DNA of 64,000 bases, from positions 2,924-66,923 of the forward strand of contig MNCI01020872.1 in the NCBI GenBank assembly GCA_015680685.1, read 5' to 3'. The notes under the pieces are model-generated. The model saw only the letters and a list, made by a program, of their open reading frames with translations. It had not been told where the DNA came from and ran no database searches. Positions within the stretch are counted from its first letter, which is position 1, and every line of letters begins with the position of its first letter. Position numbers and translations under genes: made by a program. Shown piece after piece: positions 10,291-22,581 of the stretch. Source of the DNA: Gnetum montanum (Eukaryota; Streptophyta; Gnetopsida; Gnetales; Gnetaceae).

Positions 10291-11153
10291 TGATGAGATG
10301 TGATTGTCGACACGATATCGCATCCCCCACGATATCGCAGTGCACCGCAATTTCTATAAATAAGAGGTGGCTTTCCCAGTTTTAGAATCCTAGTTTTGGA
10401 GTAGCGAAGCTCTGGCAATTTGATCCCTCCAGAGTTAGATTTTTTCCCGTGTCTACCCGCAGTGTGGTGAATGTAATTGTATGGTGTCTTTATTCGAGTG
10501 TGCCGTACTTGGACACACACATGACCGACAATAAAGATCGAGATTACTTCATCATTGTAGCATTTACTTTGTTATTTATTTATTTGTTTATTTATTTAAT
10601 GTTATTTACTATTTTCTCTCTCTCACCCTTAAACTCCTAGAACGCGGAACGAGTACGACTTGATTACGAGCATTTAAGTTTGACTACTTGGTAGCCTAGT
10701 GATGTAGCTAGGATCTATGCTTGGTAACCCAGTGGCATATTTGGGATCTGTGCTTGGTAATCCTAGTGGTGTACCTAGGATCTATGCTTGGTAGTCCCAA
10801 TGGTAGTTGTGCATGAGGTCCAAGATGTATATGGTTGATCAAGGAATCGGTTGCCCGTCACACTTAGGCTAGATTAGATTTTCTTATCCTTTTCCCTCCT
10901 AGCTTAGCTTAGTTAATATTATTTTCCACTACCTTTAGGAGTAGTGTTAGAATTAGGAACATATCATACACCTCACTCTAGACTAAACCATACGTGACAA
11001 ATATAAACACTAGTCCAGGTGGGAAGACAACGAACTGTGACCTAAGGATAACTATCTAGGTGCCACAACTAGTCCATCTGCGAAGTTCAACTAGATTGTG
11101 CGTGCTATGCTCGTTTCGTATGGTTGAGTGTAGGGGTATCTCGCCACTCATCA
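10291..11153 (+). repeat. 3' LTR of element A
   Basis: Begins TGATGAG after the PPT and ends CTCATCA before the CTCGT duplication. TATAAATA is at 10355-10362. It is 863 bp versus 912 bp for the 5' LTR, because one GATATC-containing module in U3 is missing. Four U5 tandem units recur at about 10681-10806. Confidence 0.92.
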
Positions 11154-11491
11154 CTCGTTCTATGGGATGTCCCATCTTCACTAGAGGTGTTTGGTTTGGA
11201 TGACAAAAGTTCTTAAGTATCATTGGGGTATCCCTAATCATATGAAACTCCTATATAAGATTGAGTACTCCAAACTTCATCTTCATCATAAATTTTTTTG
11301 GTTCTCCAATGAATTACTTCATTAGTGGTTGTAGGATCATAGTCTTGTGAGAGAGACATTGTTGTGAATTATGTGTGAATTATTTGCAATTACTCTCTTT
11401 CCAAAAGATATATCATTAATGCTTCTTTACAGTGATCATGAATGATATAACTAATCTAAAGGGCTAGCACCATCCCCAGCAATGGTGCCAA
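11154..11491 (-). pseudogene. gag start and leader of element G, severed by element A
   Basis: On the minus strand the gag begins near 11360 (MSLSQDYDPTTTNEVIHW), closely matching the start of element A gag, and runs to the CTCGT duplication at 11154-11158. It then resumes at 2535. The PBS on the minus strand occupies 11473-11491 and reads TTGGCACCATTGCTGGGGA. The gag is non-functional. Confidence 0.78.
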
Positions 11492-12504
11492 TGATGAGTG
11501 GCGGGGCACCCCTACACTCAACCATACGAATACAAGAATTCATGCATGATCTGGTCACACACTATGGACAAGCTAGTTGTGGTATCTAGATCATTACACA
11601 ATGATTGCAGTTGACTATCTTCCCACCTGGACTAGTATTTGCCTTGTCACATATGGTTTAGTCCAAAGTGAGGTGTATGATGTGGGCCTAAACTAGTGCT
11701 ACTCCTAGAGGCAATGGAAATTAACTTTGTTTTAGCTAATAGGGAGTGGGAGAAGAGAATCTAAGCTAGCCTAAGTGCAATGAGCATCCGTCCTTAATCA
11801 TCCGTACACATCTTGGACCTCATGTACTACTTCTACGCTTACTAAGTGTATATTACTTGAGCACTCCTAGATACGCTACTGAGTTACCAAGTAATTACAC
11901 TTCAATGTTCATGATTAAGTCATACTCATTTCACATTTAACAATAGGAATAGTAAATGATGGTAAAGAAATATTAACTAAGAAAACAGTAAATAACAATA
12001 ACAATTAAATAATTAAAACTAAGTGAATGCTGTAATGATGGTGTAATCTCAATCTTTATTGTAGATCATGTGTATGTCCAAGTACGTCACACTCGAATAA
12101 AGGTTTCATACAATTAAAAGCATCACACTGTGGGCATGCACTTGGGAAAATAGTCTAACTCCTATGGAAACAAACTGCAAGAGCTTCCCTACAATTAACT
12201 TAAAGATGCCATAAATGCGGCAAGTGCACACTTATTTATAGCTAGGGACAGAATCTGCATTAATGAGGCCACGTTAATGCATGGATGGATGCATCAATGG
12301 GGCCATGTTAATGCGGGCATGTTAACATTCGATAAAAGGGGTCCAATAATAGGGGTCCGATATCAGCACCTAGTTAATAAGGGTATGATATATCAACACC
12401 TGGTAAACCACAATTCATCAACATGCATTGATAGGGCCTCGTTGACAAGGTTAGCTGCATTAATTGGGACTAGTTGATGCAGCTATTGACCACTATGGAC
12501 TTTC
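11492..12504 (-). repeat. 5' LTR of element G
   Basis: It begins on the plus strand as TGATGAGTGGCGGGGCACCCC, the family LTR end, directly after the PBS. TATTTATAG near 12231-12240 is the minus-strand TATA box. Beyond it U3 holds a 14-nt phased array: ATTAAT 12259, GTTAAT 12273, ATCAAT 12293, GTTAAT 12307, GTTAAC 12321, then GATAAA 12331, AATAAT 12345, GATATC 12359, GTTAAT 12373, GATATA 12387. Pairs continue at 12427/12441 and 12459/12473. The outer boundary is uncertain (12420 or about 12500). Confidence 0.72.
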
Positions 12505-13975
12505 ATTGACTTATGTTGACTTTGCCAAAACATTGAAAATATAAGGAATTTTCAAGTGAAATTGGAGTTAAATGGAAGCCTAAAAATTCATGAACATGAT
12601 CAAAATAGTAGAAGAGGGTGTTAAAGCTTAGAAAATTAGGAAATTGAGAAAACTATTTGGAGAATGAATTTAATGAGAGTTTAAGGAGCACAAAGTGGGA
12701 TACACAATGGGATATGTGAAATATAGGATTGTAGAAATCTCTAAGGTAAGGGACTTAATGATCCAAGCCAAGAGATATGCAAGTGGATCCTCCCCATAAT
12801 AGACAAATGTCCTTTTTGACCTTGCATAACCCCAACTAAGGGCTCCATGGGCCCCATAGTTGATTTAATGATCATGAAAAGTTAAGGACTAACTTAGAAG
12901 AATCTATCCAAGAACTCCAACATATCAAACTAAGACATCAAGCATAACATAGAAACTGGAAGTGAGGTGAGTTATGTTAACATAGATAGAGGACTAAGAT
13001 GGGATGTAATCCTGAAATGAGGTCATAAAAAGTCCCTTATGAAATTTGTATTTAAAATGACCTAAGAAGATTCATCGTTAGTCTAGACCAAAACCAGCCT
13101 TTTGCAGTGGCTTCACATCACCACTCCAAGCCCAATCCACCCCCTCGAGACACAAGAGTGCTCCCACAAAACAACCACCATTCCATAAAGAGAAGAAAAG
13201 GGAAGTAGAAAGTGAGAGAGGGCCTTAGTTAGAGGGGAACTTTAGGCATGGGTGACATGTCTTTCTAGTTCCACAACCAATGCTTGTAGCCTATTTATTT
13301 GTCTAAGGGATGTGCTTTGAATTTCCATCATATTTCTTTTTTTTTATGGGAACCACACCATGGAAAGACTTTATTTAACTTCCTAATGGTGGTTGGAATG
13401 GAATGGTAAGTAGTCTATGAAAAACACCCAAGAACTCAAGTAAGTAGAAGGGTATAAGGAGTATTGAGTTCCCTTGAAGTCACACCCTATACAAACATTT
13501 GAATCCTTCCCAAATCCAGAAACTACCAAGGTCACGAATATATTAAAAGTTTCTTTAATGAAAGGGACCTTAAATTTCCCAAACAAGGAAAATCATAGGG
13601 TTTTTGGATGGGTGGATGACATGGACTCATTGCTTGTTTCATGAAAAATAAAGCATGTTATAGTCATTAGACATCATAACTCAAAAATAGAAACTAGACA
13701 TTAACAATTACAACATTAAGTAGAAACCATCATTAGTAAATAACAATAGTGGCACTATGTCCTACAATAATAAAGCACTTTTATTAGCAAAAATAGTGAA
13801 AAGTCACACCCAAAAATAAAATAAAATATAAAAAGATATAAAATATTCAAGAAATATAAAACAAACTAATGATGTTGTAAAATAAAAATCGAGAAAATGG
13901 ATAAAAATCAACAAAAGTGTAAAACTAAAATGTATAAAACAAAAAGGTGAAAAACTAAGAAGCCATGTGAATGGT
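12505..13975 (-). other. 3' noncoding tract of element H
   Basis: No coding potential. It corresponds to 54040-54670 and 34760-34930 of elements C and B (CCTCCCC...AGGGCCTTAGTTAGAGG and GGGAACCACACCATG phrases), which identifies it as the post-integrase region of the same family. An A-rich stretch of AAATAAAA-type words lies at about 13810-13950. Confidence 0.6.
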
Positions 13976-15215
13976 TAGCATGGATGGAAATATCCCCCAC
14001 AACTATGTTGAAGGGAAGATATGTAGAAAATAGAGTGTATTTGTCCATCCACTAAGGTGGTAGTTGCATATGCTTGTCTTGGTTCTAGGAAAGGTTTCAC
14101 TTGTTGGATGTTGACCAACTGCTTTTTATTTGCGCTTTCAGGTTTGTATATTATCATGGCCCCATAGGGAAAGGTTTTTTCAATTATATAAGGTCCCTCC
14201 CACAACATTTGAAACTTTATTTTCTATGGTACATGTGTGGGATTCTAGTACAGAACCTTTTCTCCTGGTTGAAATTTTACTTTTCATATCCTAGGATCAT
14301 GATGTTGTGTATTGAATGCCTTATACACTTCATTCAAAGATAGGACCACTAATTGTTTTGCATCTAGCACATTTAGGTTGATCAATCTTTCTTTTATGCT
14401 AAACTTAGGTTAAGGTTTAGATCACTAGCTCTTGAAAGTATATGGAGCTCGGATTGAATCGGGAGCTTTGGAAGTTTTCTGTACACTATCTCGTAGGAAG
14501 AGTAGCCAATAGGGATTTTCCATGTTGAGTGGTAGGCCCAAAGGACATCATTGAGTTTTATGATTCAATATCTCCTATATTTGTTTATGGTCCTTGTTAG
14601 GATCTTTGTGATCTCCCTATTAGTTACTTCTACTTGACCATTGGCTTGGGGGTGATAGGTTGTTGTTAATTTATGTTTGACCTCCAAGTGTTGCATAAGT
14701 TTTCAAAAGGTGGCACTTGTAAAATGAGTTCCATTGTCAAAAATTAGTGCACCTAGAATCCCAAAACTTTTTACAACATGTTGTTGTACAAATCTAGTAG
14801 TAGTGGATGATGTACAATTAATGATAGCTATTGCTTCTATCCATTTGGTGCAATAGTTGACTACTATGATGATATACACCTTTCCATTAGACATGGGTGT
14901 GATGGGACCCATGAATTCTATGTCCCATATGTCAAAGGGCTCTAGTGGTTGAATCCATTGTTGAGGATCCTCCATTCAAGTGATCATACCACCATCTCTT
15001 TGATAGTATTTACAAGATCAAACAAATTGGTGGGCATCCCTGAAGATTGTATCTTGCCACTAGGATTTTTATGACTATGCATCTCCCCACATAGTGGCCT
15101 TTGCAAGAGCCATCATGAGCATCCTGGAGAACATGCAGTTGATTTGCGTTAAAGACACACCAACAAACTAGACCATTGACACACACCTTGTAAAGGTATC
15201 TATTGATTTCCATGA
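13976..15215 (-). pseudogene. Integrase of element H
   Basis: The catalytic core is open at 14703-14975 on the minus strand: WDIEFMGP carries the first Asp, VNYCTKWIEA follows, and FDNGTHF carries the second Asp. A decayed zinc-binding N-terminal segment lies at 15010-15213. The C-terminal part at 13975-14208 has LWEGPYIIEKTFPYGAM, typical of the gypsy integrase tail, and ends GGYFHPC. It would insert the cDNA into the chromosome. Stops and frameshifts separate the three pieces, and I could not confirm the catalytic Glu. Confidence 0.82.
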
Positions 15216-15240
15216 AGTACTTTGCCTAATGAAAAAACTA

Positions 15241-16660
15241 TTATTTTTTCCTAAAGTCCAAACCTTGTGGCATCTCTTGAGTGAGAAGGTAAGTGAGGAT
15301 GCCATCATACCATTTTGTTTCTATAAGAACTTGTTCATTTATTGCTCCTATAAAGAGGAGTTCATCTAGAAATTGATCAGAAAGTGGACTCTCCTCCCCT
15401 TTGTTATCCCATCTTAATTGAGATAGGTGGTCAACAACCATGTTCTCAATTCCTTTCTGATCTACCATTATGAAATCAAATTCCTGCAAGATCACAAGCC
15501 ACTATATGATATGGGGGCTCACCATTGGCCTATTCATCAGGAAGCAGATGGCACTATGATCTTTGTGCACAAATACTTTGTATCCAAGCACATAGTGCCT
15601 AAACTTTTTAAGAGCATACGCCACTGCCATCCATTCTTTCGTAGTTGTGATGTAATTCAATTATGCATCCATAATGCTTTGGCTCATGCAGTGAATGTAA
15701 TATGGATGTTTATTATCATCCAACTACATAAGAATGGCTTCCAAGGTATAATTAGATGCATCCATCATTATGTAAAATGGTCTGGACTAGTCTAGTACCC
15801 CTAAAATTGGAGTTTCTATGAGTTTTTCCTTCAACTATTGGAATGCATGTTCACACTCCTTGGTCCAAATGAATAGAGCATCTTTCTTCATAAGCTCAAT
15901 CAACAACTTTACAATCTTAGATAAATTCTTTATGAATCATTGATAGTAGCCAGTTTGTCCAAGGAATGATCAGACATATTTGACTACCTCTAGTTCATGT
16001 GTAATTCCTTAGATGATCCTTATCTTTTTTGGGTTTACCTCATTCCTTCTTGAGTAATTCTATGCCCCCAATAATATGCCTTCCTAGATCATTAAATGGC
16101 TTTTCTGCCAATTGAGCCTAAGGTTTATTTTAACACATATCTTCAATGCTTACTTAAGGTGATACATGGCTTACTCAAATGTAGCCTCATAGGTAGAGAA
16201 GTCATCCATAAAGACTTCTACCTAGCTACCAATATACTATTGGAAGATACTAAGGACTATGTGTTGAAATGTTGTAGGGGAGTTGCATAGATCAAATAGC
16301 ATCTTACAATATGCAAAAGTTCCCTAGGGACTCATGAATGTTATCTTGGCCTAGTCTTCTAGCACAATTTGCAGTTGGTTATAGCCACTATAATCATCCA
16401 AGAAGCTATAATAGCAATGCCCATAGATAGTTTCCAACACTTAGTCCACAAATGGTAATGGAAAATGATCATTATATGTTTCCATGTTCAACTGCCTGAA
16501 GTCGATGCAGTCCTGCCACTTGCCACCTTTCTTTAGCACAATTACGAGTGGGCTAACCCACTCACTATCTGCAATGGGATAGATGGACCCCACCTTGAGG
16601 AGTTGTTCTATTTTCTCTCAATTTGGGATTCAACTACCTTTGGGGCTACCTTCTTGGCTT
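15241..16660 (-). pseudogene. Reverse transcriptase and RNase H of element H
   Basis: On the minus strand from about 16,600, SPLVIVLKKGGKWQDCIDFR is the RT fingers motif and SFLDDYSGYNQ is motif A. FMDD at 16201-16212 is the YxDD box with Phe and Met in place of Tyr and Val/Ile. The thumb and connection follow, then an RNase H region with MMDAS at about 15750 and HYVLGYKVFVHKDH near 15570. The connection to integrase is open at 15241-15495 (VDHLSQLRW). About 20 stops interrupt it. This is the only RT of the LTR family in the window. Confidence 0.8.
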
Positions 16661-17059
16661 CATGGTTGGGTCGGTGTAGATACAATGCTGGTATATTCAT
16701 GGATCAATTCCTATCAGTTCAGGATATGACCAAGTAAAGGCTATTGGCCACTTGTTGACAACCTGCAATAGCTTATCTTTTTTTTCATGAGCAAGATTTG
16801 CATTGATTATAACTAGCTTACCATTTTTTAAAAATGCATACTCCATGCTAGCTAATAGAGTTTTTAATTATAGGGGCTCCTACTTGAAATTATCAAGGAT
16901 TACCAACTCTTCCTAATAGGTATCATCATTTTCATTATCAGAGAGTTGGTGATGAACTTACTCAAGTTCATCCATGTCTTTGACATAAGCACATGTCAAG
17001 CTCTTAGTAGGTGCCATGCATAGTGTGCTACTGTCAAAGTCAATTATCAGCCACTAGGT

Positions 17060-17640
17060 GCCCTTCTATTTTGTGACTACTACGTACAAACACCTTTGGA
17101 TATTTGTTTCATGTGTACACTAATTGCATGTTGTAATGAATGTACTCTTGATAGACCAAATCTTTTGCACACAATTTCACCTATTATCATTGTACGTGAT
17201 GCATGGAACATGCTTCTTCTCAAGTATTTCAAATTTATTCTCCTTAGAGATTTCCAAGGAGAGGTCCCTTATGCCCATTCATGCATCAACTATGCTTAAC
17301 CAAGCCCTTCCCATTTGATGGGGAAGCTACCTTTGCAATTTCCCACCTTGATCACTAGAAATTTGGTAGGATAGGACCACCCACAAACTATGGTCACAAT
17401 GTCCTCCACTAATCCCAAGGGAACAGTGATTGACTAATCTACCAATTCCAAAAAAATGTTTCTCTTCATGAGAGGAAGTAGGTTCCAAACCTTGTACATG
17501 TCATGGAAGATGAGATTAACATTAGAACCAAAATCAAGAAGAGCCTTACATGGCTCATGTCTAGTTATCTATAAGTAAATGAGTGTACTTCCTTAGTTAA
17601 ATCTTTTTGTGGGAAGATTTCCAGCCTTGATCCAATAGGA
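17060..17640 (-). pseudogene. Aspartic protease of element H
   Basis: The minus strand at 17517-17545 reads ALLDFGSNVNLI, the retroviral-type aspartic protease active site with Ser changed to Phe (DFGS instead of DSGS). It is followed by MYKVWNLLP, PLGLVEDI and CGWSYPTKFLVI, which align with PLGLVEDI...CGWSYLADFLVI in element B. It would cleave Gag-Pol. The changed active site and stops make it inactive. Confidence 0.75.
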
Positions 17641-17649
17641 AACAACATG

Positions 17650-20120
17650 AGTTAACACCACAGTGTGGATCCGAGGTAGCATTTTTTTTGAAGGATACTT
17701 GAATGTGTTTGATGCAAAGGATGAGGGCGTTGGCGATACAAAGCAACTAGCTGCATTAGGTTATTAGGGTTTATGAGGATTGTTGGATCGAAAAAAGGAT
17801 CATTTCTTAGATCGATTATCTAAACCACTCGACTAGAAGGTCAGTTGTGAATGTACAGTCCTCATAGCATTTCGTTGCTATGGCTATGAAGAAATTTCAC
17901 CCTACATGGATGAAACATGAGGTAACTGGGTTGAGGGAAGAGGGATGTGTGTAAATAGATGTGGAGGGTGGTATGGATATGGGTGTTCCTCTCAAGTAGA
18001 TGGTGAATGATTTTGATGGTACTATGGAGGGTAATAGTGATGTCGAAATGAGGCATGGCTTGTAGAACTTCTTGGAGAAACGAATTGCTAAACATAGTAC
18101 CCATACAAATCTAGTTTCTTATAAGGGTACTACTATCTTGGCAGTGGCATTCCCCAAGATTTTGGTTGGTGCCACTATTGATATTGTTCATATGGTTGTG
18201 GTGGAGCTCCACTTGGGTAGGAAGGTTGTTGTTGGTGGAACTATCTTGGATTGCCTTGTGGATAAGTTAATCATTTGGGTGCTTGCCTCTATGTTAGTCG
18301 AGGATTCAATGCATACACCCCAAACTCTTGTAAATGTGACACCATAGGGCAACATCCCTTAGGATGTTCATACTATCAAATATCACAATCAACATCATCA
18401 TCAAACTCTATCTTCTACTACAATAGCTTTGCCCTTACCTCTCTAGTAGGCATGTTTAGCTTCTTTTTTCCTCCTGTATTTACAATCATTATTTTACTCT
18501 TTGGATTCTTTAGGAATATTCATAGTAGTTTAGAATTTTTCATCCAAAGAGTCTCATAATTTATCAATCTTTAATGAAATATCAAAAACAGATTTTTGGA
18601 TGGACAAGGTTTTCCTATTTACCACTTCGTTGAGTGGTGACTCCTCCTCATCACAAAATCAGGCCTCCCTTTTCCTTATGGAAGGATCCCTATTATATTC
18701 TTTTGCACTTTTCCTTTTTCACAACTCACCTTCTTCTTTTGCAACCTATTCTATTAGCCTTTGTATATAATGAGCTCTTAGTTTAGACAATCTCCCTTCA
18801 ACATAAATCCCAATAGTTCTTCTAGTTTTCGCTCTGAGCCCATATATGATATTGCAAAGTTGTTCCCTCTAAAAATAACCATGTCTAGGACATCAATGTA
18901 AAAGAGAATAGCATCTACCCATGGTGGCATCCAAAGGTCTATGTGTTTCCTATTTTTAGCCTTGGACTTGCCTTCTCAGGTTGGACACTCTGAAGTATGT
19001 CTAATATTTGTCATTAAATAGTTCTAGCATCATACTCCATCTGCAAATAGATTCTAGCTCTAAATACCAATACCATCTTTTAGCTTATTTGATAAGTGTC
19101 CTAGGGAATAGCTTGAGTTTTTGCCAATCATTTTCAATGTTCTACAAGGCACAAGCATTGTGGAAAGCTTGTAGATATGTCTATGGATCAAAGTTGTATC
19201 CCCCTCAAATCTTGGGGTATTATTCAAGTTTAAGCACTTGATCCGACTATCCTTCACATGCCTAGTTGGAATCTTAACTACCTCTGCAATGTTATGCATG
19301 GTTCAGGTCGCTAATAAAGGCTCATCATCATCATGATTTTTTTGTCATCAATGATGTCCTCTATTACCCCTTTGATTATTGTGGGCATGGTGATTAGTAT
19401 TATTGCCTCGATGCTCACCTCCATCATAGTTGTTCCTTCTGTAGTGTCTTTCAAAATTAGAAGAGGAAGAAGAAGTAGAAGTAGATAAAGAGGGGGAAGG
19501 AGGAGAACTGCCTCCACCATGAAATCTACCAATCCCCCCTTGGCTATCACGACCACATTCATTATTTTTTGTATCATCTTGATGCTTATTTTATCCCTTA
19601 CATTGACTTCCATCTTTCCTTGAACCTGAATTTTGGATTGTAGAGTGCAAATTCAAGGTCACACCCTCATCACTAGTAACAAAGGGTAGAGAATCTTCAT
19701 GCTGAGAGTCCTCTAAGACAGGGCCCTCACTATTATCTTGGTTTAGTAGGAACAAGGGATTTATGAACCATTTTCCCTTAGCATCCTCATGATGCCTCTC
19801 TTGATGTCGATCTTGCTTATGTTATGTGTCAGTAGGATGGTAGTCCTAAGTGTCATAACCATTCATAATGTATTCCTCTTGAAGATCTAAGATGTCTAAC
19901 TTCTTCAAATTTTGAAGCAGCATCCTAGGCACAGATCGATTAGGGGGTAATTCAATGTTACCTTCCATACCATGCCATCACATGTTCTCATCCTGATGTA
20001 GGATGAAGGTGAAATCAAGCACAAACTCATCTGGATAAGTATATACCACTTTGCACTCTTATGGAATCGACAATTTTCTATCATTTTGCCTGCGAGAAAA
20101 AGAAATTTTGCAAACAATTA
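17650..20120 (-). pseudogene. gag of element H (long-N-terminus class)
   Basis: On the minus strand from about 20,080 the HQDE...WHGMEGNIELPPNRS module is followed by an acidic/His/Ser linker (19,300-19,750) and the gag core at about 18,700-19,300 (KIPTRHVKDSRIK, LNLNNTPRFEG). A charged coiled segment comes next, then the zinc knuckle near 18,346-18,388 with YEHPKGCC, and a Tyr/Gly/Pro-rich tail. Many stops and frameshifts. Confidence 0.75.
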
Positions 20121-20239
20121 AAGTATCAATGTGCTTTTTTTTAATTATGAAACATGGAAATGATATCGACCTTGGGGTTCATCCAATGATATTAATGATA
20201 CCGACTAATCCTAGATAGCGCATGTTTCAATAAATAGAG

Positions 20240-20258
20240 TTCTCGACAATGGTGCCAA
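20240..20258 (-). other. PBS of element H
   Basis: Reads TTGGCACCATTGTCGAGAA on the minus strand next to the LTR, a decayed form of the tRNA-Asp-like site in the other copies. Confidence 0.7.
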
Positions 20259-21106
20259 TGATGTGTGGTGAAGGGAACCCCTATGTCCAACCATACAAAT
20301 CACAAGGTGCTCACGTGCGATCTAGTCAGATTCCATAAACTCTCTCATATTCGATGCACTAGTCTTCTAGGAAGTGAACTTTTCCCTAATGGTCATTCGT
20401 TGTCTTCCCAATTACACTTATGAAGTACAAAGGTATGGTTAAGAGTAACCAAGCCATATGATTTTTTTCATTTTATGTTTTATGTTCTTTGGTGCTTGAA
20501 GAAGAGATAAATTAATTTAATGACTAATTTAAATTAATTAACTAACTAATCTCTAACTAGTCCTAACATAAGCATCTGGTCCCACTTTCTGTACACGTCT
20601 TAAACCTACATATCCACTGTTAGGTTACCAAGCACTACCCTACTAGGCACACTAAGAAATAGTGCTACTGGGATTACCAAGAAAATACATGTTACACTCG
20701 AAGTAGTCATACTTATGTATCTAATCTATCTAACTTATCTTGCTTAATTACTTGATTAGCTTAATTACTAGAAAAAATTGAATATATAACTAAAAACATT
20801 AAATGCATTAATAAAATAGCTAAACTATCTAGAATGTTGAAAGGTTTATTAGAAAGCTCATCTTTGTTACCATACACACTATCATGCTCAGGCACAATAA
20901 TGCTTGAATAAAGATCTATACACTTAATGAATCCTATTGTGGACACTCAGGAAAAATATTTTAACTTTTGAATGGACAAACTACAAGAGCTCTGCTACTA
21001 CTATGAATATGATACCATAAATGTGACTGGTGAGTGCATATTTATAGGCCAAAATAGACCTTGCCATTGATGAGGCCTTGTCGATGCAATTGACCATGAC
21101 TCATCA
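20259..21106 (-). repeat. 5' LTR of element H
   Basis: 848 bp, from TGATGTG (decayed TGATGAG) next to the PBS to CTCATCA at 21106. TATTTATAG near 21038-21046 is the TATA box on the minus strand. U3 is short, with one recognisable 14-nt pair of hexamers, ATTGAT at 21066 and GTCGAT at 21080, instead of the GATATC series. Confidence 0.82.
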
Positions 21107-21612
21107 CTCAATGTCCTCTTTGTGGAATTGAAGACTCATTTTCTCATAATTTATTAGTGCCATATTTCTCAGCATGCTTGGAGATGGATATCTAAAATTT
21201 GTAACTTTCAATCGAGCATCAATGAAGTCATTCTTATGATCAACCTAATTTGTCAACTTCATTTATTTACATTTGGAATTATCTTCAACCTCTTGTTGTC
21301 TATTCTATATAGAAGCTTCAGTGTACAAATATCTTCTAGTAACAAGAGCATAACTATGATCTTTCTTCATGTGTCAAATCCTAGATTCTCAAAGATGTCA
21401 CTTTTGAACTACAACTTCAAGTAAAAAAGCTCCCAATGAAAGCTTAATAGTACTTTGTTTTCTACAATATTAATTTTTTTTATTTTAAAGGCTCAAGGAT
21501 ATAAAGCTTTTAGCTTTTGTTGCTATTTGTTCATTATCTTTGATTAATGTATTCTTTTTTCATTAGAGAGAGTTTTCTCTTTCTCTTTACAAGAAACCCT
21601 TTCATAAGAAGT
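21107..21612. other. Unassigned 506-bp spacer between elements H and F
   Basis: AT-rich with no convincing ORF. It is flanked by two oppositely oriented LTRs of the same family. I see nothing identifiable in it. Confidence 0.5.
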
Positions 21613-22283
21613 TGATGAGATGCAATATCGCATGGGCCGTGATATCGCGTACGTGATATCGCGTCGTCCCCTGCAATATCACGTATGCGATATTGCGGTC
21701 CGCCGCCAAATCTATAAATAAGAGGTGGCACTCCCCTCATTTCTCATCCTAGGCTAAAAGTAGGGAAACTCTAGTAGTTTGATCACTCCAGAGATAGAAT
21801 ATTTTCCATGTGCCCGCAGTAGGAGTCCTAAGTGAACGGATCTTTATTCGAGCAACTTTGTCCCTAAATGCAAGTTGTGTACGAAAATAAAGACGAGCTT
21901 TGTGGATAAACCTTGTAGTGCATGGAATAGGATTTATTATTTGTTATTTCTTACATGTTATTTATTACCTGTTGTTAGCGTGGCATGAGTACGACTTGGT
22001 TATGAGCATTGACGAATGTGTATGGCTAACCAAGGAATCAGCTACTCATCGCGATTAGATTCTCTCACCCTCAACTCCTAGAACGCGGGATGAGTACGAA
22101 TTGATTAAGAGCATCTACGGGTGTGTATGGCTAGTCAAGGAATCGGCTGCTCATCACGTTTAGGCTAGTTAAGTGCCTTAGTACGACCACTTCGAGCACG
22201 TGCATTACGTGTGGTGATCCTAGTAACGATTAGCATTTGGTAGCCACAGTTGCATAGTTCAGGGTGTGTACGGTAAGTGGGAA
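21613..22283 (+). repeat. 5' LTR of element F (incomplete, runs into N gap)
   Basis: Starts TGATGAG. Hexamers AATATC 21624, GATATC 21641, GATATC 21655, AATATC 21675 and GATATT 21689 are spaced 17, 14, 20 and 14. TATAAATA is at 21713-21720. A roughly 100-bp tandem duplication in U5 (from about 21983 and from about 22087) repeats GAGTACGA...GAGCAT...GGCTA...CAAGGAATC. The end of the LTR falls in the gap. Confidence 0.85.
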
Positions 22284-22581
22284 NNNNNNNNNNNNNNNNN
22301 NNNNNNNNNNNNNNNNNNNNNNNNNNNNNNNNNNNNNNNNNNNNNNNNNNNNNNNNNNNNNNNNNNNNNNNNNNNNNNNNNNNNNNNNNNNNNNNNNNNN
22401 NNNNNNNNNNNNNNNNNNNNNNNNNNNNNNNNNNNNNNNNNNNNNNNNNNNNNNNNNNNNNNNNNNNNNNNNNNNNNNNNNNNNNNNNNNNNNNNNNNNN
22501 NNNNNNNNNNNNNNNNNNNNNNNNNNNNNNNNNNNNNNNNNNNNNNNNNNNNNNNNNNNNNNNNNNNNNNNNNNNNNNNNN
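22284..22581. other. Assembly gap (298 N)
   Basis: A run of N that hides the LTR end, PBS and gag start of element F. Open frames drawn across it are artefacts. Confidence 0.99.

Larger units (their letters stand above)
2536..11153 (+). mobile_element. Element A: complete LTR retrotransposon with gag and a third ORF but no pol
   Basis: This is an 8.6-kb plus-strand element. The order is 5' LTR 2536-3447, PBS 3449-3466, gag 3579-5390, noncoding 5391-7335 with an internal promoter-like block, a third ORF 7336-10123, PPT about 10276-10290 and 3' LTR 10291-11153. CTCGT flanks both ends. There is no protease, RT, RNase H or integrase core between gag and the noncoding tract, so the element must have moved using another element's enzymes. 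It sits inside the gag of element G. Both LTRs keep TGATGAG...CTCATCA ends. The two LTRs differ mainly by transitions and by one U3 repeat module (912 versus 863 bp). Confidence 0.92.
12505..21106 (-). mobile_element. Element H: oldest, pol-bearing Ty3/gypsy element (5' part)
   Basis: A minus-strand element reading from the 5' LTR (20259-21106) through PBS, gag, protease, RT/RNase H and integrase to a 3' noncoding tract that stops where element G begins (about 12.5 kb). Its 3' LTR and any third ORF would lie left of the window. The gag-PR-RT-RH-IN order is that of Ty3/gypsy, and the absence of a chromodomain-like end plus the tRNA-Asp-like PBS favour the Athila/Tat side. Every ORF is broken. 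It is the only copy here with all pol domains and so represents the autonomous type of the family. Confidence 0.82.
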
